Shown here: piece after piece, positions 16,483-26,555 of the stretch
Layout: each line of letters opens with the position of its first letter
Numbering within the stretch: position 1 is the stretch's first letter
Assembly: GCA_002699025.1 (NCBI GenBank)
Contig: PABA01000185.1
Location: 1 to 57,435 of the forward strand
Length of the DNA stretch: 57,435 bases
Origin: Sandaracinus sp.
GTDB taxonomy: Bacteria > Myxococcota_A > Polyangia > Polyangiales > Houyiibacteriaceae
Direction of reading: 5' to 3'
The notes under the pieces: model-generated
What the model saw: the letters and a program-made list of their open reading frames with translations, nothing else
Database searches by the model: none
What the model was told of the DNA's origin: nothing
Position numbers and translations under genes: made by a program

Positions 16483-16926
16483 ATGAAGCCTGGTTCGATG
16501 TCTGCTGGAAAGGTCTGGCTCTTCGCCCTCGCGGGCGCGCTCCTCGTCGCCGGGGGCTCCATGGCGCACGTCGCCGTCGGCGGCCTGCTCGCCGCCGTGC
16601 TCGGGTTCCTCTCGACCTTCCTGACCCAGTCCGGCAAGGGCATGGCCTGCGGCGCCTGGGCCCTGGGGAGCGTCATCAACGCGATCGCGATGTTCGTGAT
16701 CCTCATGTTCTTCGTCACGGGCGTCGCGTCCGAGGCGGCCAGCGCCAGCGGCGCGACCGCCGATGGCCAGGCCATGGCCGAGGCCGCCGGGAGCGCCATC
16801 GGCGCCTTCGCCGGCGTGGTCGGCGCCATCGTCGGCTTCTTCACGACGCTCGTGCCCAGCTACGTCGGCCTCTTCGTCGGCGCGGCGGCCCGCGGCAACA
16901 ACGGCGCGGCCCCCGCCGCCGCCTGA
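16483..16926 (+). CDS. small polytopic membrane protein (paralogue 2)
   Basis: 147 aa with hydrophobic segments at KVWLFALAGALLVAGGSMA, GGLLAAVLGFLSTFL, NAIAMFVILMFFVTGVAS and GAFAGVVGAIVGFFTTLVPS, ending in an Ala-rich tail. The start at 16483 (MKPGSMSAGKVWLF) fits the preceding aaaagga (16465-16471). It is homologous in layout to the gene just upstream, and the pair is closed by a strong terminator. No known family is recognised. Confidence 0.8.
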   Translation: MKPGSMSAGKVWLFALAGALLVAGGSMAHVAVGGLLAAVLGFLSTFLTQSGKGMACGAWALGSVINAIAMFVILMFFVTGVASEAASASGATADGQAMAEAAGSAIGAFAGVVGAIVGFFTTLVPSYVGLFVGAAARGNNGAAPAAA

Positions 16927-16949
16927 GCGACGCACGCTTCGATGGAGGA

Positions 16950-16980
16950 GGGCTCGGGACCTTGGTCCCGGGCCCTTTTT
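16950..16980 (+). terminator. intrinsic terminator
   Basis: A 12-pair stem GGGCTCGGGACC/GGTCCCGGGCCC (one G-T pair) with a 2-nt loop, followed directly by five T residues (16976-16980). This is the best rho-independent terminator in the window and closes the membrane-protein pair. Confidence 0.85.
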
Positions 16981-16989
16981 CCGTGCCCG

Positions 16990-17054
16990 TCTTCTCCGCG
17001 AACGCGGCACGGGCTGGGGACTCCAGACGGCACGGAAAGCGGAGAGCGGAGAGC
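16990..17054 (+). repeat. member of a dispersed intergenic repeat family
   Basis: Begins CTCCGCGAACGCGGCA (16993-17008) and ends GCACGGAAAGCGGAGAGCGG plus AGAGC (17030-17054). The same two blocks in the same order occur at 30571-30640 and 23198-23270, and in inverted form within 22801-23180 and 30240-30400. See findings. Confidence 0.6.
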
Positions 17055-17192
17055 ATCCTGACCGAAGGGAGGGATCCGATCCCGCGTTCGCGGAGCTCGT
17101 CGACCTGCGGGCAGGGGCAGGGGCACGGGCACGGGTTCGTGCCGGGTCTTCGGGGTTCGACTTCGCGCCGGGCTGCGTCCAAGCTCCGCGGC

Positions 17193-17621
17193 GTGCGCCT
17201 CGCCGTCTTCCTCTGCGCCTCGCTCGGCGCCGCCGCGACCGGCCTCATGGGCATGTACATGGTCGGCAGCAGCTACGCGCGCGGCGACCAGCTCGCCCGC
17301 GCCGAGCGCTGGAGCCGCGACAGCCCCGCGCGCCGCGCCAGCGTCCGCGGCCTCGAGCGCGAAGCCGATCGCCAACGCGCCGGCGCCTACGCCCTCCTCG
17401 CCGCCTGCGCCCTCGGCGTCCTCGGCACCGTCCTCGCTCGCCGCGAGCGCGAGCGCCTCGCCGCCCCCTTCCTCCTCGCCGGCGGCGTCGCCCCCGCCTT
17501 CCTCTGGTGGCCCGGCCTCTTCGCCTCCGGCCTGCTCCTGCTCGCCGGCGCCCTCGCCGTGACGGTCAAGAGTGGAGCGCCTCGAAGCCCTCCAGCCGAT
17601 CCGCCACCAGCAACCCCATGA
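17193..17621 (+). CDS. small membrane protein of unknown function
   Basis: 142 aa from a GTG at 17193, the first start compatible with the N-terminal hydrophobic segment (RLAVFLCASLGAAATGLMG). Further spans are AYALLAACALGVLGTVLA and the AAPFLLAGG through ALAVTV region; between them is a charged loop (RAERWSRDSPARRASVRGL). Its last 56 bp overlap the 3' end of the convergent gene on the other strand, which is unusual. Codon use and the hydrophobicity pattern support it being real. Confidence 0.6.
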   Translation: MRLAVFLCASLGAAATGLMGMYMVGSSYARGDQLARAERWSRDSPARRASVRGLEREADRQRAGAYALLAACALGVLGTVLARRERERLAAPFLLAGGVAPAFLWWPGLFASGLLLLAGALAVTVKSGAPRSPPADPPPATP

Positions 17622-18915
17622 GGTAGCCCTGCACGCCGGCGACGTAGCCGAAGCTCGCCGCCATCGCGATCAGCCAGACGAGCGCGCCGAGGGGCCCGAA
17701 GACGGCCGCCAGGAGACCCCCGGCGAGGGCGAGGCCGCCGAGGCTCACCCAGCCCACGGCGACCACCGCCAAATACGCCCAGCCGCCCGCCCGGAAGCCC
17801 TTCCAGAGGAGCGTCAGGTCCACCAGCGCCGTGAAGCGCCCGGTGAGCCCGAGCGCGGTCAGCGCCATGGGCCAGTAGGCGTAGGGCACGAGCCCGACCA
17901 GCACCGCCGCCCAGTGCGGCGCCCCGCGATGCGCCACGAAGCCGGGCAAGCCGAAGAGCACCAGCGCGACCACGCCGAGCACGACCCCGTGGCCCACGGT
18001 CGTCGACTTGTCGGGGAGCGCCCAGCGGACCCGCGGCGCGGCGCCCTCCTCGTCGTGGAGCCCGTTCTGCGCGGCCTGCGTGAAGAAAGTACCGAGCAGC
18101 CCGAGGTAGCCGCCGAAGGCGATGGGCGCGAGGAGCAGGCCGAGGCAAGGCGCCGCCAGGACCATGAAGGCGATGGCCATCGCGATCGCGAGCCCGCCGA
18201 CCCAGAGCACGCCGCCACCGAGGAAGGGCACGAGGAAGGCCCAGCCGAAGCGCGGCCAGAAGCCCGGATGCGGCGCCTCCGGGGTCGTCGAGCGCGGCGC
18301 CGAGGACCCGGGCCCTGACGGCGCTCCGAACGCCGAAGGGCCTGGCGCCGGGCCGCGCGCAGGTCCGGGAGCCGGGGCGGGCCCGGAAGCCCTCGGGCCG
18401 ACACCGAGCCCCGCGGGGATCCGCGCCGGGTCGAGCCCCGCCGCCGCCGCCGCCGCGCGCGCCCGCTCCTCGTGCGTCCCCGCGATCGCCTGCCGGGCCC
18501 GCGCCCGCGGGTCCGCCCCGGCGCCGCCCACCTCGCCGCCCTCGGGCTGGAGCTGCACGTCCCCGCCCGCCTCGCGCAGCGTCGCCTCGAGGGCCATCGC
18601 GACCTCCCGCGTCGCGTGCCGCCTCACGACCGAGGGCAGGTTCTGGAAGACCGCCTCCGCCGTGATCGCGTCCAGGCCGAGCGCCCGCTCGAGCGCCTCC
18701 ACCGCCGCCGCCGGATCGCCGCCGAAGCCGAGCACCCGCACGGCGTAGAGCGGCCCTGCGCTCGCGTCGTCGAGCGCGAGCGCGCCCGGGGGCGCAGAGG
18801 GAGCGGATCGCGCGGATGGCGCAGGCGAGGCCGCGGCCGGCGGCGACGCGGGGAGGTCCAGCTCGCCGAGCTCCGGCGCGCCGAAGTCCGGCAGCGGGAG
18901 CTCGTCGTCATCCAC
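17566..18915 (-). CDS. membrane protein with L7/L12-CTD-like N-terminal domain
   Basis: 449 aa. After an acidic N-terminus, residues about 57-125 (VRVLGFGGDPAAAVEALER, ending in LREAGGDVQLQ) follow the pattern of the ribosomal protein L7/L12 C-terminal domain: a GFG turn, alpha, LP..V, alpha, LE..G..V.L. A Pro/Gly-rich linker leads to about 210 residues with five or six membrane spans (from FGWAFLVPFLGGGVLW to AMAASFGYVAGVQG). The role is unknown. Other 'L7/L12 CTD-like' domains in bacteria also occur as fusions in membrane proteins, possibly for protein binding. It starts at 18915 and converges on, and overlaps, the 17193 gene. Confidence 0.75.
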   Translation of the reverse strand: MDDDELPLPDFGAPELGELDLPASPPAAASPAPSARSAPSAPPGALALDDASAGPLYAVRVLGFGGDPAAAVEALERALGLDAITAEAVFQNLPSVVRRHATREVAMALEATLREAGGDVQLQPEGGEVGGAGADPRARARQAIAGTHEERARAAAAAAGLDPARIPAGLGVGPRASGPAPAPGPARGPAPGPSAFGAPSGPGSSAPRSTTPEAPHPGFWPRFGWAFLVPFLGGGVLWVGGLAIAMAIAFMVLAAPCLGLLLAPIAFGGYLGLLGTFFTQAAQNGLHDEEGAAPRVRWALPDKSTTVGHGVVLGVVALVLFGLPGFVAHRGAPHWAAVLVGLVPYAYWPMALTALGLTGRFTALVDLTLLWKGFRAGGWAYLAVVAVGWVSLGGLALAGGLLAAVFGPLGALVWLIAMAASFGYVAGVQGYLMGLLVADRLEGFEALHS

Positions 18916-19148
18916 GGCGGCGCCTCGGCGCGATGACCCGGGCGGACGAGAGGGAGAGCGTGTCCATCGGGACCGGGCCGATTGCGAGATCCCTGCCTGG
19001 CCGCTCGCCAGCCCAGCGCCCGCCCTTCCGCCCCGATCGCGCGAAGCCGCGATTCATCGCGCCCGGCAACATTCCCCGCCCGGACCGCATCGCTCTCCCG
19101 AAGCCACGCCTCACGCCCGCATGATGCCACCCTCGGCTCCCCCCGTGT

Positions 19149-19177
19149 TTGACACGGCGCGTCAAGCGCCGTAGGTG
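19149..19177 (+). promoter_or_regulatory. fadIJ promoter with operator between -35 and -10
   Basis: A perfect -35 hexamer TTGACA (19149-19154) and a weak -10-like TAGGTG (19172-19177) are 17 bp apart. Overlapping both is the inverted repeat ACGGCGC-GTCAA-GCGCCGT (19154-19172), positioned as a repressor site would be. A TetR- or GntR-type fatty-acid regulator is the natural guess, but none is encoded nearby. Otherwise the 18916-19267 region shows no gene. Confidence 0.55.
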
Positions 19178-19267
19178 AAGAAACTGAATCGCCATTCACT
19201 CGCCCGCAGGCCGACCCGGACGGGATGCCGCCGGCGCGGGCGACACGACCGATCGGGAGGTCAGCAC

Positions 19268-20596
19268 ATGGGCAACTCAGCGAGCACCCAGGCCGAGCGC
19301 CTGGGCAAGAAGGGGGAGCGCGTCGCCATCGTGGCGGGCCTCAGGACCCCCTTCGCCAAGCAGTGGACCGCGTACCGCGACATCTCCGCCCTCGAGCTCG
19401 CGAAGCTCGTCGTCGCCGAGATGCTCACGCGCGTCGAGCTCGACCCGCACGAGATCGAGCAGGTCGTCTACGGCCAGGTCGTCCCCTCCGTGCACGCGCC
19501 GAACATCGCCCGCGAGGTCGTCCTCGGGACGGGCATGCCGCACGACATCGAGGCCTACAGCGTCAGCCGCGCCTGCGCGACGAGCTACCAGTCGGCCGTG
19601 AACATCGTCGAGGCCATCGCCACCGGCACCATCTCCGTGGGCCTCGCCGGCGGCGCCGACAGCGCCTCGGACGTGCCCATCACCGTCTCCAAGCGCCTCG
19701 CCGCCGCCCTCATCGAGGCGAGCAAGGCGCGCACGGTGAAGGACAAGCTCCAGGCCTTCCTCGACCTGAAGCCGAAGGACCTCGCGCCGGTCCCGCCCGC
19801 CATCAAGGAGCCCTCCACGGGCCTGACCATGGGCGAGAGCGCCGAGAAGATGGCGCAGGAGAACGGCATCGGCCGCGCGGCCCAGGACGAGCTCGCGCAT
19901 CGCAGCCACCAGCTCGCCGCGAAGGCCTGGGACGAGGGGAAGTTCGCGGACGAGGTGATGGAGGTCTTCGTCCCGCCCCGCTACGAGAAGGCCATCGCCG
20001 AGGACAACCTCGTCCGGGGCGACGGCGAGCTCGCCGGCTACGCCAAGCTCAAGCCGGTCTTCGACCGCAAGCACGGCACCATCACCGCCGCCAACGCCTC
20101 GCCCCTCACGGACGGCGCCTCGGCGCTCCTGCTCATGCGCGAGGACAAGGCCGAAGCGCTCGGCCTCACGCCCCTCGGCTTCGTGCGGAGCTACGCCTTC
20201 GCCGCCCTCGACCCGAAGGGCCAGATGCTCATGGGCCCGAGCTACGCGAGCCCCAAGGCCCTCGATCGCGCCGGCCTGACGCTGAAGGACATCGACCTCG
20301 TCGACATGCACGAGGCCTTCGCCGCGCAGGTCCTCTCCAACACGCAGGCCTTCGAGTCGAAGCAGTGGGCGCAGGAGCACCTCGGCAAGGACGAGGCCAT
20401 CGGCGAGATCGACTGGGATCGCTTCAACGTGACCGGCGGCTCCATCGCCATCGGTCACCCCTTCGCCGCGACCGGCGCGCGGCAGATCACCCAGACGTTG
20501 AACGAGCTGCGGCGCCGCGGCGGCGGCCTCGGCCTCTGCACGGCCTGCGCGGCCGGCGGGCTCGGCGCGGCCATGGTCCTGGAGGTGGAGTCGTGA
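19268..20596 (+). CDS. fadI: acetyl-CoA C-acyltransferase (3-ketoacyl-CoA thiolase) FadI
   Basis: 442 aa. Catalyses thiolytic cleavage of 3-ketoacyl-CoA in the last step of beta-oxidation. The active-site Cys103 lies in [10 protein letters not shown], the His in the [16 protein letters not shown] motif, and the second catalytic Cys in [14 protein letters not shown] ribosome-binding site (GGGAGGT, 19256-19262) precedes the ATG. It overlaps the next gene by 4 bp (GTGA), as expected for subunits of one trifunctional complex. The FadI rather than FadA type is suggested by the length, the gene order (thiolase first) and the 730-aa FadJ partner. Confidence 0.93.
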   Translation: MGNSASTQAERLGKKGERVAIVAGLRTPFAKQWTAYRDISALELAKLVVAEMLTRVELDPHEIEQVVYGQVVPSVHAPNIAREVVLGTGMPHDIEAYSVSRACATSYQSAVNIVEAIATGTISVGLAGGADSASDVPITVSKRLAAALIEASKARTVKDKLQAFLDLKPKDLAPVPPAIKEPSTGLTMGESAEKMAQENGIGRAAQDELAHRSHQLAAKAWDEGKFADEVMEVFVPPRYEKAIAEDNLVRGDGELAGYAKLKPVFDRKHGTITAANASPLTDGASALLLMREDKAEALGLTPLGFVRSYAFAALDPKGQMLMGPSYASPKALDRAGLTLKDIDLVDMHEAFAAQVLSNTQAFESKQWAQEHLGKDEAIGEIDWDRFNVTGGSIAIGHPFAATGARQITQTLNELRRRGGGLGLCTACAAGGLGAAMVLEVES

Positions 20597-22794
20597 GCGA
20601 CGAGAAGAAGAGCGCCCTGAGCATCGACGAGCGCGACGACGGCGTCGCCATCCTCTGGATGGACGTGCCCGGCGAGTCGATGAACACCCTGAAGGAGGAC
20701 TTCGCGCAGGAGTTCGCCGAAGCCTTCGCCCACCTCGAGACCAACGCGAACGTGAAGGCCGTGGTCTTCGCCTCCGGCAAGAAGGGCTCGTTCATCGCCG
20801 GCGCGAACATCGACATGCTCGCCCGCGCGAAGAGCGCGGCCGAGGCGAGCGAGCTCTCGCGCCAGGGCCAGAAGGCCATGGACCGCATCGAGGCCTTCCC
20901 GAAGCCGGTGGTCGCGGCCATCGACGGAGCCTGCCTCGGCGGCGGCCTCGAGGTCGCCCTCGCCTGCCACGGCCGCGTCGCCTCGAGCTCGCGGAAGACC
21001 AAGCTCGGCCTCCCCGAGAGCCAGCTCGGTCTGCTCCCGGGCGCCGGCGGCACGCAGCGCTGCCCGGAGCTGATCGGCGTCCAGGCCGCCCTCGACCTGA
21101 TGCTCACGGGCAAGCAGGTCGACGCGCGGAAGGCGAAGAAGCTGGGCCTCGTCGACGAGGTCGTGCCCTCGGCCATCGTGGTCGAGGTCGCCGCGAAGCA
21201 CGCGAAGAAGTACGCCGAGGAGGGCGTGCCGAAGCGCGAGGTGGGCCTGCTCGAGCAGCTCCAGGACTCGAGCGAGCTCACGGAGCTGGCGCTGACGAAG
21301 AACCCGCTCGGGCGGAAGGTCCTCTTCGACCAGGCGCGCAAGAAGCTCCACGAGAAGACGCGCGGGAACTACCCGGCGCAGGACCGGATCCTCGACGTGG
21401 TGAAGATCGGCCTCGAGAAGGGCCGCGCCGCCGGCCTCGAGGCGGAGGCGACGCACTTCGGCGAGCTGGTCATGAGCCCCGAGTCGGCGGCGCTCCGCAG
21501 CATCTACTTCGCCACGCAGGCGATGAAGAAGGACAGCGGCGTCGATGACCCCGAGGTGAAGCCGCGCGAGGTGAGCCACGTGGGCATGCTCGGCGCCGGC
21601 CTGATGGGCGCGGGCATCGCCTACGTGACGACGGCCCTCGCCAAGACGCCCGTGCGCCTGAAGGACCGCGACGCCGACGGCGTGCTGAGTGGCCTGCAGT
21701 ACGTCCGCGGGATCATCGACAAGCGCGTGCAGCGCAAGAAGATGACGCCGATGGATGCCGACGAGCTGATGCTCCAGACGACCGGCACCGTCGACTACAG
21801 CGGCTTCCACCGCTGCGAGGTGGTCATCGAGGCGGTCTTCGAGGACCTCGAGCTCAAGCGCAAGATGGTGAAGGAGGTCGAGGCCGCCGGGCCGGAGGAC
21901 GTGATCTTCGCGTCCAACACCTCGTCGCTGCCGATCGGCGAGATCGCCGAGGCCTCCATGCACCCCGAGACCGTCATCGGGATGCACTACTTCTCGCCGG
22001 TCCACAAGATGCCGCTGCTCGAGATCATCGTGACCGAGAAGACGGCCGATTGGGTCACGGCGACCTGCGTCGAGCTCGGCAAGAAGCAGGGCAAGACGGT
22101 GATCGTCGTCGGCGACGGACCGGGCTTCTACACGACGCGGATCCTCGCGCCGCTGATGAACGAGGCGGCCCACATCCTCGCCGAGGGCGCGCCCATCGAG
22201 GAGATCGACGAGGCCATGTTGGACTTCGGCTTCCCCGTCGGGCCCATCAAGCTCACGGACGAGGTCGGCATCGACGTCGGCGCGAAGGTCGGCAAGGTCA
22301 TGCAGAAGGCCTTCGGCGACCGCATGACGCCGCCGGCGGGCATGGAGAAGCTGGTCGCCGACGACCGGAAGGGCCGCAAGAACGGGCGCGGCTTCTACCT
22401 CTACGGCGACAAGAAGAAGGGCGTCGACGAGAGCGTCTACGGCGTGCTCGGCGTGAAGCCGAAGCCCGGCGCGCTGAGCGCCGAGGAGATCGCCTGGCGC
22501 TGCACGCTCCAGATGGTGAACGAGGCCTGCCTCTGCTTCGGCCAGGGCATCCTGCGCTCGGCGCGGGACGGCGACATCGGCGCCATCTTCGGGCTGGGCT
22601 TCCCGCCCTTCCGCGGTGGCCCCTTCCGCTTCGTCGACGCCGTCGGCGCGCGGGAGGTCGTGCGCAAGCTGCAGAACTTCGAGAAGCGCGTCGGCCCCCG
22701 CTTCGCCCCCGCGCCCATCCTCCTCGCCATGGCGGAGAAGAACCTCACCTTCCACGGCGAGAACACGGTCACGCCGGGCGAGATCCCCACGTAG
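20593..22794 (+). CDS. fadJ: multifunctional enoyl-CoA hydratase / 3-hydroxyacyl-CoA dehydrogenase FadJ
   Basis: 733 aa. Residues about 1-190 form the crotonase domain, with oxyanion-hole segments [11 protein letters not shown] and [17 protein letters not shown] and the catalytic Glu region [19 protein letters not shown]. From about residue 330 the NAD-binding dehydrogenase domain shows [13 protein letters not shown], then ASNTSSLPI, the catalytic [15 protein letters not shown] segment and [17 protein letters not shown] second C-terminal 3HCDH domain follows ([15 protein letters not shown]). It starts at the GTG at 20593, overlapping the fadI stop. Together they carry out hydration, oxidation and thiolysis of acyl-CoAs. 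Confidence 0.94.
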   Translation: MSDEKKSALSIDERDDGVAILWMDVPGESMNTLKEDFAQEFAEAFAHLETNANVKAVVFASGKKGSFIAGANIDMLARAKSAAEASELSRQGQKAMDRIEAFPKPVVAAIDGACLGGGLEVALACHGRVASSSRKTKLGLPESQLGLLPGAGGTQRCPELIGVQAALDLMLTGKQVDARKAKKLGLVDEVVPSAIVVEVAAKHAKKYAEEGVPKREVGLLEQLQDSSELTELALTKNPLGRKVLFDQARKKLHEKTRGNYPAQDRILDVVKIGLEKGRAAGLEAEATHFGELVMSPESAALRSIYFATQAMKKDSGVDDPEVKPREVSHVGMLGAGLMGAGIAYVTTALAKTPVRLKDRDADGVLSGLQYVRGIIDKRVQRKKMTPMDADELMLQTTGTVDYSGFHRCEVVIEAVFEDLELKRKMVKEVEAAGPEDVIFASNTSSLPIGEIAEASMHPETVIGMHYFSPVHKMPLLEIIVTEKTADWVTATCVELGKKQGKTVIVVGDGPGFYTTRILAPLMNEAAHILAEGAPIEEIDEAMLDFGFPVGPIKLTDEVGIDVGAKVGKVMQKAFGDRMTPPAGMEKLVADDRKGRKNGRGFYLYGDKKKGVDESVYGVLGVKPKPGALSAEEIAWRCTLQMVNEACLCFGQGILRSARDGDIGAIFGLGFPPFRGGPFRFVDAVGAREVVRKLQNFEKRVGPRFAPAPILLAMAEKNLTFHGENTVTPGEIPT

Positions 22795-22800
22795 CCGCTC

Positions 22801-23270
22801 GTCGCGGGCCTTCGGCCCGGCGGCCCTCCGCCGTCCGCTCTCCGCCGTCCGTGCTCACGCTCGACTTCACGGTCCATGCGCCAGCCGGCGGGGAGCGGAC
22901 GCGACGCGTCGCGGGCCTTCGGCCCGGCGGCCCTCCGCCGTCCGCTCTCCGCCGTCCGTGCGGTTGCTCGACTTCACGGTCCATGCCGCTCTCGCGGAGC
23001 CGGCGGGGAGCGGACTGCGCGACGCGTCGCCGGTCTTCGGTCCGGCGGCCCTCCGCCTTCCGCTCTCCGCCGTCCGCGCTGGCGCTCGACCTCACGGTCC
23101 ACACCGCTCTCGCGGAGCCTGCGGGGAGCGGACTGCGCGACGCGTCGCGGGCCTTCGGTCCGGCGGCCCTCCGTCATCGCCGCCGACTGCCCCTTTCCTC
23201 CGCGGAGGCGGCATGGACCCTGGCGTCGAGCAACCGCACGGAAAGCGGAAAGCGGAAAGCGGATCGCGTC
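22801..23270. repeat. array of 106-119-bp repeats ending in an inverted copy
   Basis: Four partial to full copies begin with GTCGCGGGCCTTCGG-type sequence at 22801, 22907, 23026 and 23144 (spacings 106, 119, 118). Each contains CCGCTCTCCGCCGTCCG and CACGGTCCATGC. The segment 23198-23270 carries the reverse complement of the same blocks (GGCATGGACC, then GAGCAACCGCACGGA). The 499-bp gap between fadJ and cydB is thus entirely repeat DNA, and any encoded peptides are incidental. Confidence 0.8.
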
Positions 23271-23293
23271 TAGACCGCGTGGCGCGAGCCCCG

Positions 23294-24310
23294 TCAGTAG
23301 CTGAAGTCGTCGAGCTTCGTCTTCCCGCGGAAGACCCAGTAGACGATCACCGTGTAGGTGAGCACGAAGGGCATGCCGAGGAAGGCGATGTTGCGCATCA
23401 GCGCCAGCGTCGCCTCCGAGCTCGAGGCGTTGCGGATGGTCAGGCTGAAGCTCGGGTCGAGGCTCGAGACGACCAGGTTCGGGAAGAGCGCCATCCCGAA
23501 GTCGAAGACCAGCCCCATGATCGTCCCGCAGGAGCTCAGGAAGGCGAGCCCCGGCTGCCCCTTCACGATGGCCCGCGGGATGTTCGCGATGGCCAGCACC
23601 GTCAGCGCGACCACGACCCAGGCGAGCGGGTACTGCTCGAAGTTCCGGAGCGCGTGCGGATGCCGCGCGAGCGTCGCGATGGTCACGCCCATGAAGGCGA
23701 CGAGGAAGAGCCCGAAGGCCGGCCAGCGCCAGGCGGCGATGCGCTCCTGCAGCGCGCCCTCGGTCTTCAGGTGCAGGTAGAGCGCGCCGTGCATGGCCGC
23801 CGCGATCGCCGCGAAGAGGCCGACGGCGAGCGGGTACCACCCGACGAGGTCGCCGAGCTGCCCCGCGAACTCGCGGTCGGCGCCGATGGGGATGCCCTCG
23901 ATGGCGTTGCCCGCCGCGACGCCGAAGAGGAAGACCACCATGAAGCTCGAGAAGGCGAAGCTCCAGTCCCAGTAGCGGCGCCAGAAGCGGGACTTCTGCT
24001 TGCTCCGGAACTCGATCGACACCGCGCGCCCGATCAGCGCGAAGAGCAGGATCATGATCGGCAGGTAGAAGGCGCTGAGGAAGGTCGCGTAGGCCTCGGG
24101 GAAGGCCGCGAAGAGCGCGCCGCCGAAGGTCACGAGCCAGACCTCGTTGCCGTCCCAGAGCGGGCCGATGCTGTTGATGACGATGCGCCGCTCCCGGTCG
24201 CCCTTCACCAGCGGGTGGAGGATGCCGACGCCGAGGTCGAAGCCGTCGAGGATGGCGTAGCCCGCGACGAGCACGCCGAGCAGCCCGAACCAGAAGACCT
24301 GGAGGTCCAT
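23294..24310 (-). CDS. cydB: cytochrome bd ubiquinol oxidase subunit II
   Basis: 338 aa, polytopic. Partner of CydA in the quinol-oxidising, non-proton-pumping bd oxidase of the inner membrane, used at low oxygen or under oxidative or nitrosative stress. The family N-terminus is typical (DLQVFWFGLLGVLVAGYAILDG, with the conserved GFDLGVG), as is the IGPLWDGNEVWL motif. About eight hydrophobic spans are visible. The start at 24310 overlaps the cydA stop by one base (TGATG), so the two subunits are translationally coupled. Confidence 0.95.
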   Translation of the reverse strand: MDLQVFWFGLLGVLVAGYAILDGFDLGVGILHPLVKGDRERRIVINSIGPLWDGNEVWLVTFGGALFAAFPEAYATFLSAFYLPIMILLFALIGRAVSIEFRSKQKSRFWRRYWDWSFAFSSFMVVFLFGVAAGNAIEGIPIGADREFAGQLGDLVGWYPLAVGLFAAIAAAMHGALYLHLKTEGALQERIAAWRWPAFGLFLVAFMGVTIATLARHPHALRNFEQYPLAWVVVALTVLAIANIPRAIVKGQPGLAFLSSCGTIMGLVFDFGMALFPNLVVSSLDPSFSLTIRNASSSEATLALMRNIAFLGMPFVLTYTVIVYWVFRGKTKLDDFSY

Positions 24311-25749
24311 CACGCCTCCTCCGGCGCCGCGCGCCCGGTCAGGTGGTGCGGCGAGGCCGGGTCGAGCACGTCGGCCGCCACCGCGATCTGCCCTTCGTGC
24401 CCCTCGGCGTCGCCGCCCTCCGGGTCCTCGGGCCCGTGCTGGATCTTCGAGTTCATCACGACGACCCAGAGCGCCCCGAGCGCCAGGTAGATCAGCGAGA
24501 AGAGCACGATGGACGCGAAGATCTGCTCGCCCGGCACGCTCGGCGACGCCGCGTCCTGCGTCTTCAGGAGCCCGTAGACCACCCAGGGCTGGCGCCCCAC
24601 CTCGGCCGCGACCCAGCCGGTCTGGTTCGCGATGTAGGGCCCGGCGACGGCGACGACGAAGACCTTCAAGAGCCAGCGCTGGTCCCAGAGCGTCCCGCGC
24701 CACCGCAGGAAGAGGGCCAGCGAGGTCACGCCGATGAAGAACATCCCGAGCGCGACCATCAGGTGGTAGGTGACGAAGGGCACGGCGACCGGCGGCTCCT
24801 CGTCGTCGGGGATCCGATCGAGCCCCTTCACCGGCGTCTCCGTGTCGCCGTGGATGAGGAAGCTGAGCATCCCCGGGAGGGCCACGCCGAGCTTCACCTC
24901 GCGCGCCTCCTCGTCGGGCCAGCCGAAGAGGTAGAGGTCCGCGCCCCCCTCCCCGGTCTCGAAGTGCCCCTCGAAGGCCGCGAGCTTCGCCGGCTGGTTC
25001 TCGGCGACGGCGTTCGCCTGCGCGTGGCCGCTGATCAGGATGGTGATGCTCGAGACGAAACCGAGCACGAGCGCCACCGTGAAGGTGCGCTTGGCGAAGC
25101 CCACGTGGCGCTTCTTCAGGAGGTAGAAGGCGCTCAGGCTCATCACGAAGAAGGCGCCCTGGAGCAGCGAGCCGAGGAGCACGTGGTTGAGCCGGTGCAT
25201 GGCCGAGGGGTTGAAGACCATCGCCCAGAAGTCGGTGATCTCCGCGCGCATGGCCGCGCCCTCGCCGACGAGATGAAAGCCCGCGGGCGTCTGCTGCCAG
25301 CTGTTGGCGATGACGATCCAGACGGCCGAGAAGGTCGAGCCGAGGAAGACCATCAGAGTCGAGAAGAAGTGCATCTTCTTGCCGACCCGGTCCCAGCCGA
25401 AGACGAGCACGGCGAGGAAGCCCGACTCGAGGAAGAACGCGAAGATGCCCTCGGCGGCGAGGGCCGAGCCGAAGACGTCGCCGACGAAGCGCGAGTAGGT
25501 GCTCCAGTTGGTGCCGAACTGGAACTCCATGACGATGCCGGTCGCGACGCCGACGGCGAAGTTCACGGCGAAGAGCTTGGTGAAGAAGCGGGTCGCGGCC
25601 TCGTAGCGGCGGTCGCCGGTCTTCAGGTAGGTGCCCTCGAGGAGCACCATGATCGCGCCGAGCCCGATGCTGAGCGGCGGGAAGAGGTAGTGGAACATCA
25701 CCGTCAGCGCGAACTGGACGCGCGAGAGGGTGACGGGATCGAAGTCCAT
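24310..25749 (-). CDS. cydA: cytochrome bd ubiquinol oxidase subunit I
   Basis: 479 aa. Binds the three haems. The b595 axial ligand His20 lies in [12 protein letters not shown], the b558 His near [15 protein letters not shown], and the quinol-binding region contains [21 protein letters not shown]. The Q-loop is short, so this resembles the CioA/short-loop type rather than E. coli CydA. The ATG at 25749 is preceded by AAAGGAG on the minus strand; an upstream in-frame ATG at 25938 is rejected. No cydC, cydD or cydX is seen in the window. Confidence 0.95.
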   Translation of the reverse strand: MDFDPVTLSRVQFALTVMFHYLFPPLSIGLGAIMVLLEGTYLKTGDRRYEAATRFFTKLFAVNFAVGVATGIVMEFQFGTNWSTYSRFVGDVFGSALAAEGIFAFFLESGFLAVLVFGWDRVGKKMHFFSTLMVFLGSTFSAVWIVIANSWQQTPAGFHLVGEGAAMRAEITDFWAMVFNPSAMHRLNHVLLGSLLQGAFFVMSLSAFYLLKKRHVGFAKRTFTVALVLGFVSSITILISGHAQANAVAENQPAKLAAFEGHFETGEGGADLYLFGWPDEEAREVKLGVALPGMLSFLIHGDTETPVKGLDRIPDDEEPPVAVPFVTYHLMVALGMFFIGVTSLALFLRWRGTLWDQRWLLKVFVVAVAGPYIANQTGWVAAEVGRQPWVVYGLLKTQDAASPSVPGEQIFASIVLFSLIYLALGALWVVVMNSKIQHGPEDPEGGDAEGHEGQIAVAADVLDPASPHHLTGRAAPEEA

Positions 25750-26073
25750 GGGGGCGCTCCTTTCGAAACGCGGGAGGTGTCGGTGCCGGCCGAGGCCGCG
25801 GGTGCGTTCGCGTCGCGCGCGGAGTGCCTCGGTCGCGTCGGTGAGGGGGGGCGCGCCGGGAAGACCCTGGCGCCCGCCGGGCGGAGAATCGAGCCGCCCA
25901 GGGTGCTGTGATCGGGACGCTGGGGTGAGCCTGCGCACGGGTCAGCGTGGCAATTCGTCGCGCCGCGGGGCGCGAGCGCGCGCTCTGGGGGCGACTGGCG
26001 ACGAGGGCGGCGAGGCGGGCGCTCGCGGAGGCGGGGCTGGACGGGAGCCCACGGCGAGCTAGAGAGTTCTGCC
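25750..26073. other. gene-free region between cydA and a divergent gene
   Basis: 324 bp that must hold the cydAB promoter (minus) and that of the 26074 gene (plus). I see no convincing promoter, repeat or RNA structure. Confidence 0.4.
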
Positions 26074-26496
26074 GTGAGCACCGTTCGCCGCAAGCTCCAC
26101 GACTCGCCCTACTACCGGATCGACCTGGTCGAGCCGGGCGTCGTGTGGGTGTGCCGGACCGCCGCGGCCTACCCGGACCTGGACGCGCTCGACGCGGAGC
26201 ACGTCGCGGTCGAGCGGGCCCTCGAGCCGGTGCGGGGCCACGGGCTGCTCGTCGACCTGCGCGAGACGGCGGGGCGGAACGACCCGGCCTTCGAGGAGCG
26301 CATGCGCACGCACCGCGCGATGATCTTCCGCGACTTCGCGCGGGCGGCGGTGGTGGTGCGGACGGCGATCGGGGCGCTCCAGGTGAAGCGCCACATGAGC
26401 GAGGACGGCTTCTCGGACCGCGTGCGGGTCACCAGCGACGAGGCCGAGGCGCTCGCGCATCTGGGCCAGCCGCGGCGAAGCCGCACCGGTCGCTGA
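26074..26496 (+). CDS. small STAS/SpoIIAA-like protein of unknown function
   Basis: 140 aa from a GTG start. The pattern resembles the SpoIIAA/STAS-like proteins frequent in myxobacteria: a short N-terminal beta pair (YYRIDLVEPGVVWVCRT), then helix, then GHGLLVDLRETAGRNDPAFEE, then a long helix and AAVVVRTAIGALQV. These often bind nucleotides or anti-sigma partners. The match is by secondary-structure pattern only. It is divergent from cydA and converges on the marC-like gene. Confidence 0.6.
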   Translation: MSTVRRKLHDSPYYRIDLVEPGVVWVCRTAAAYPDLDALDAEHVAVERALEPVRGHGLLVDLRETAGRNDPAFEERMRTHRAMIFRDFARAAVVVRTAIGALQVKRHMSEDGFSDRVRVTSDEAEALAHLGQPRRSRTGR

Positions 26497-26555
26497 GCGT
26501 CGCTGAGCACCGTCGATGAGCACCGGTCGCCGCATCGCGTCGCCGTCGGCCGAGC

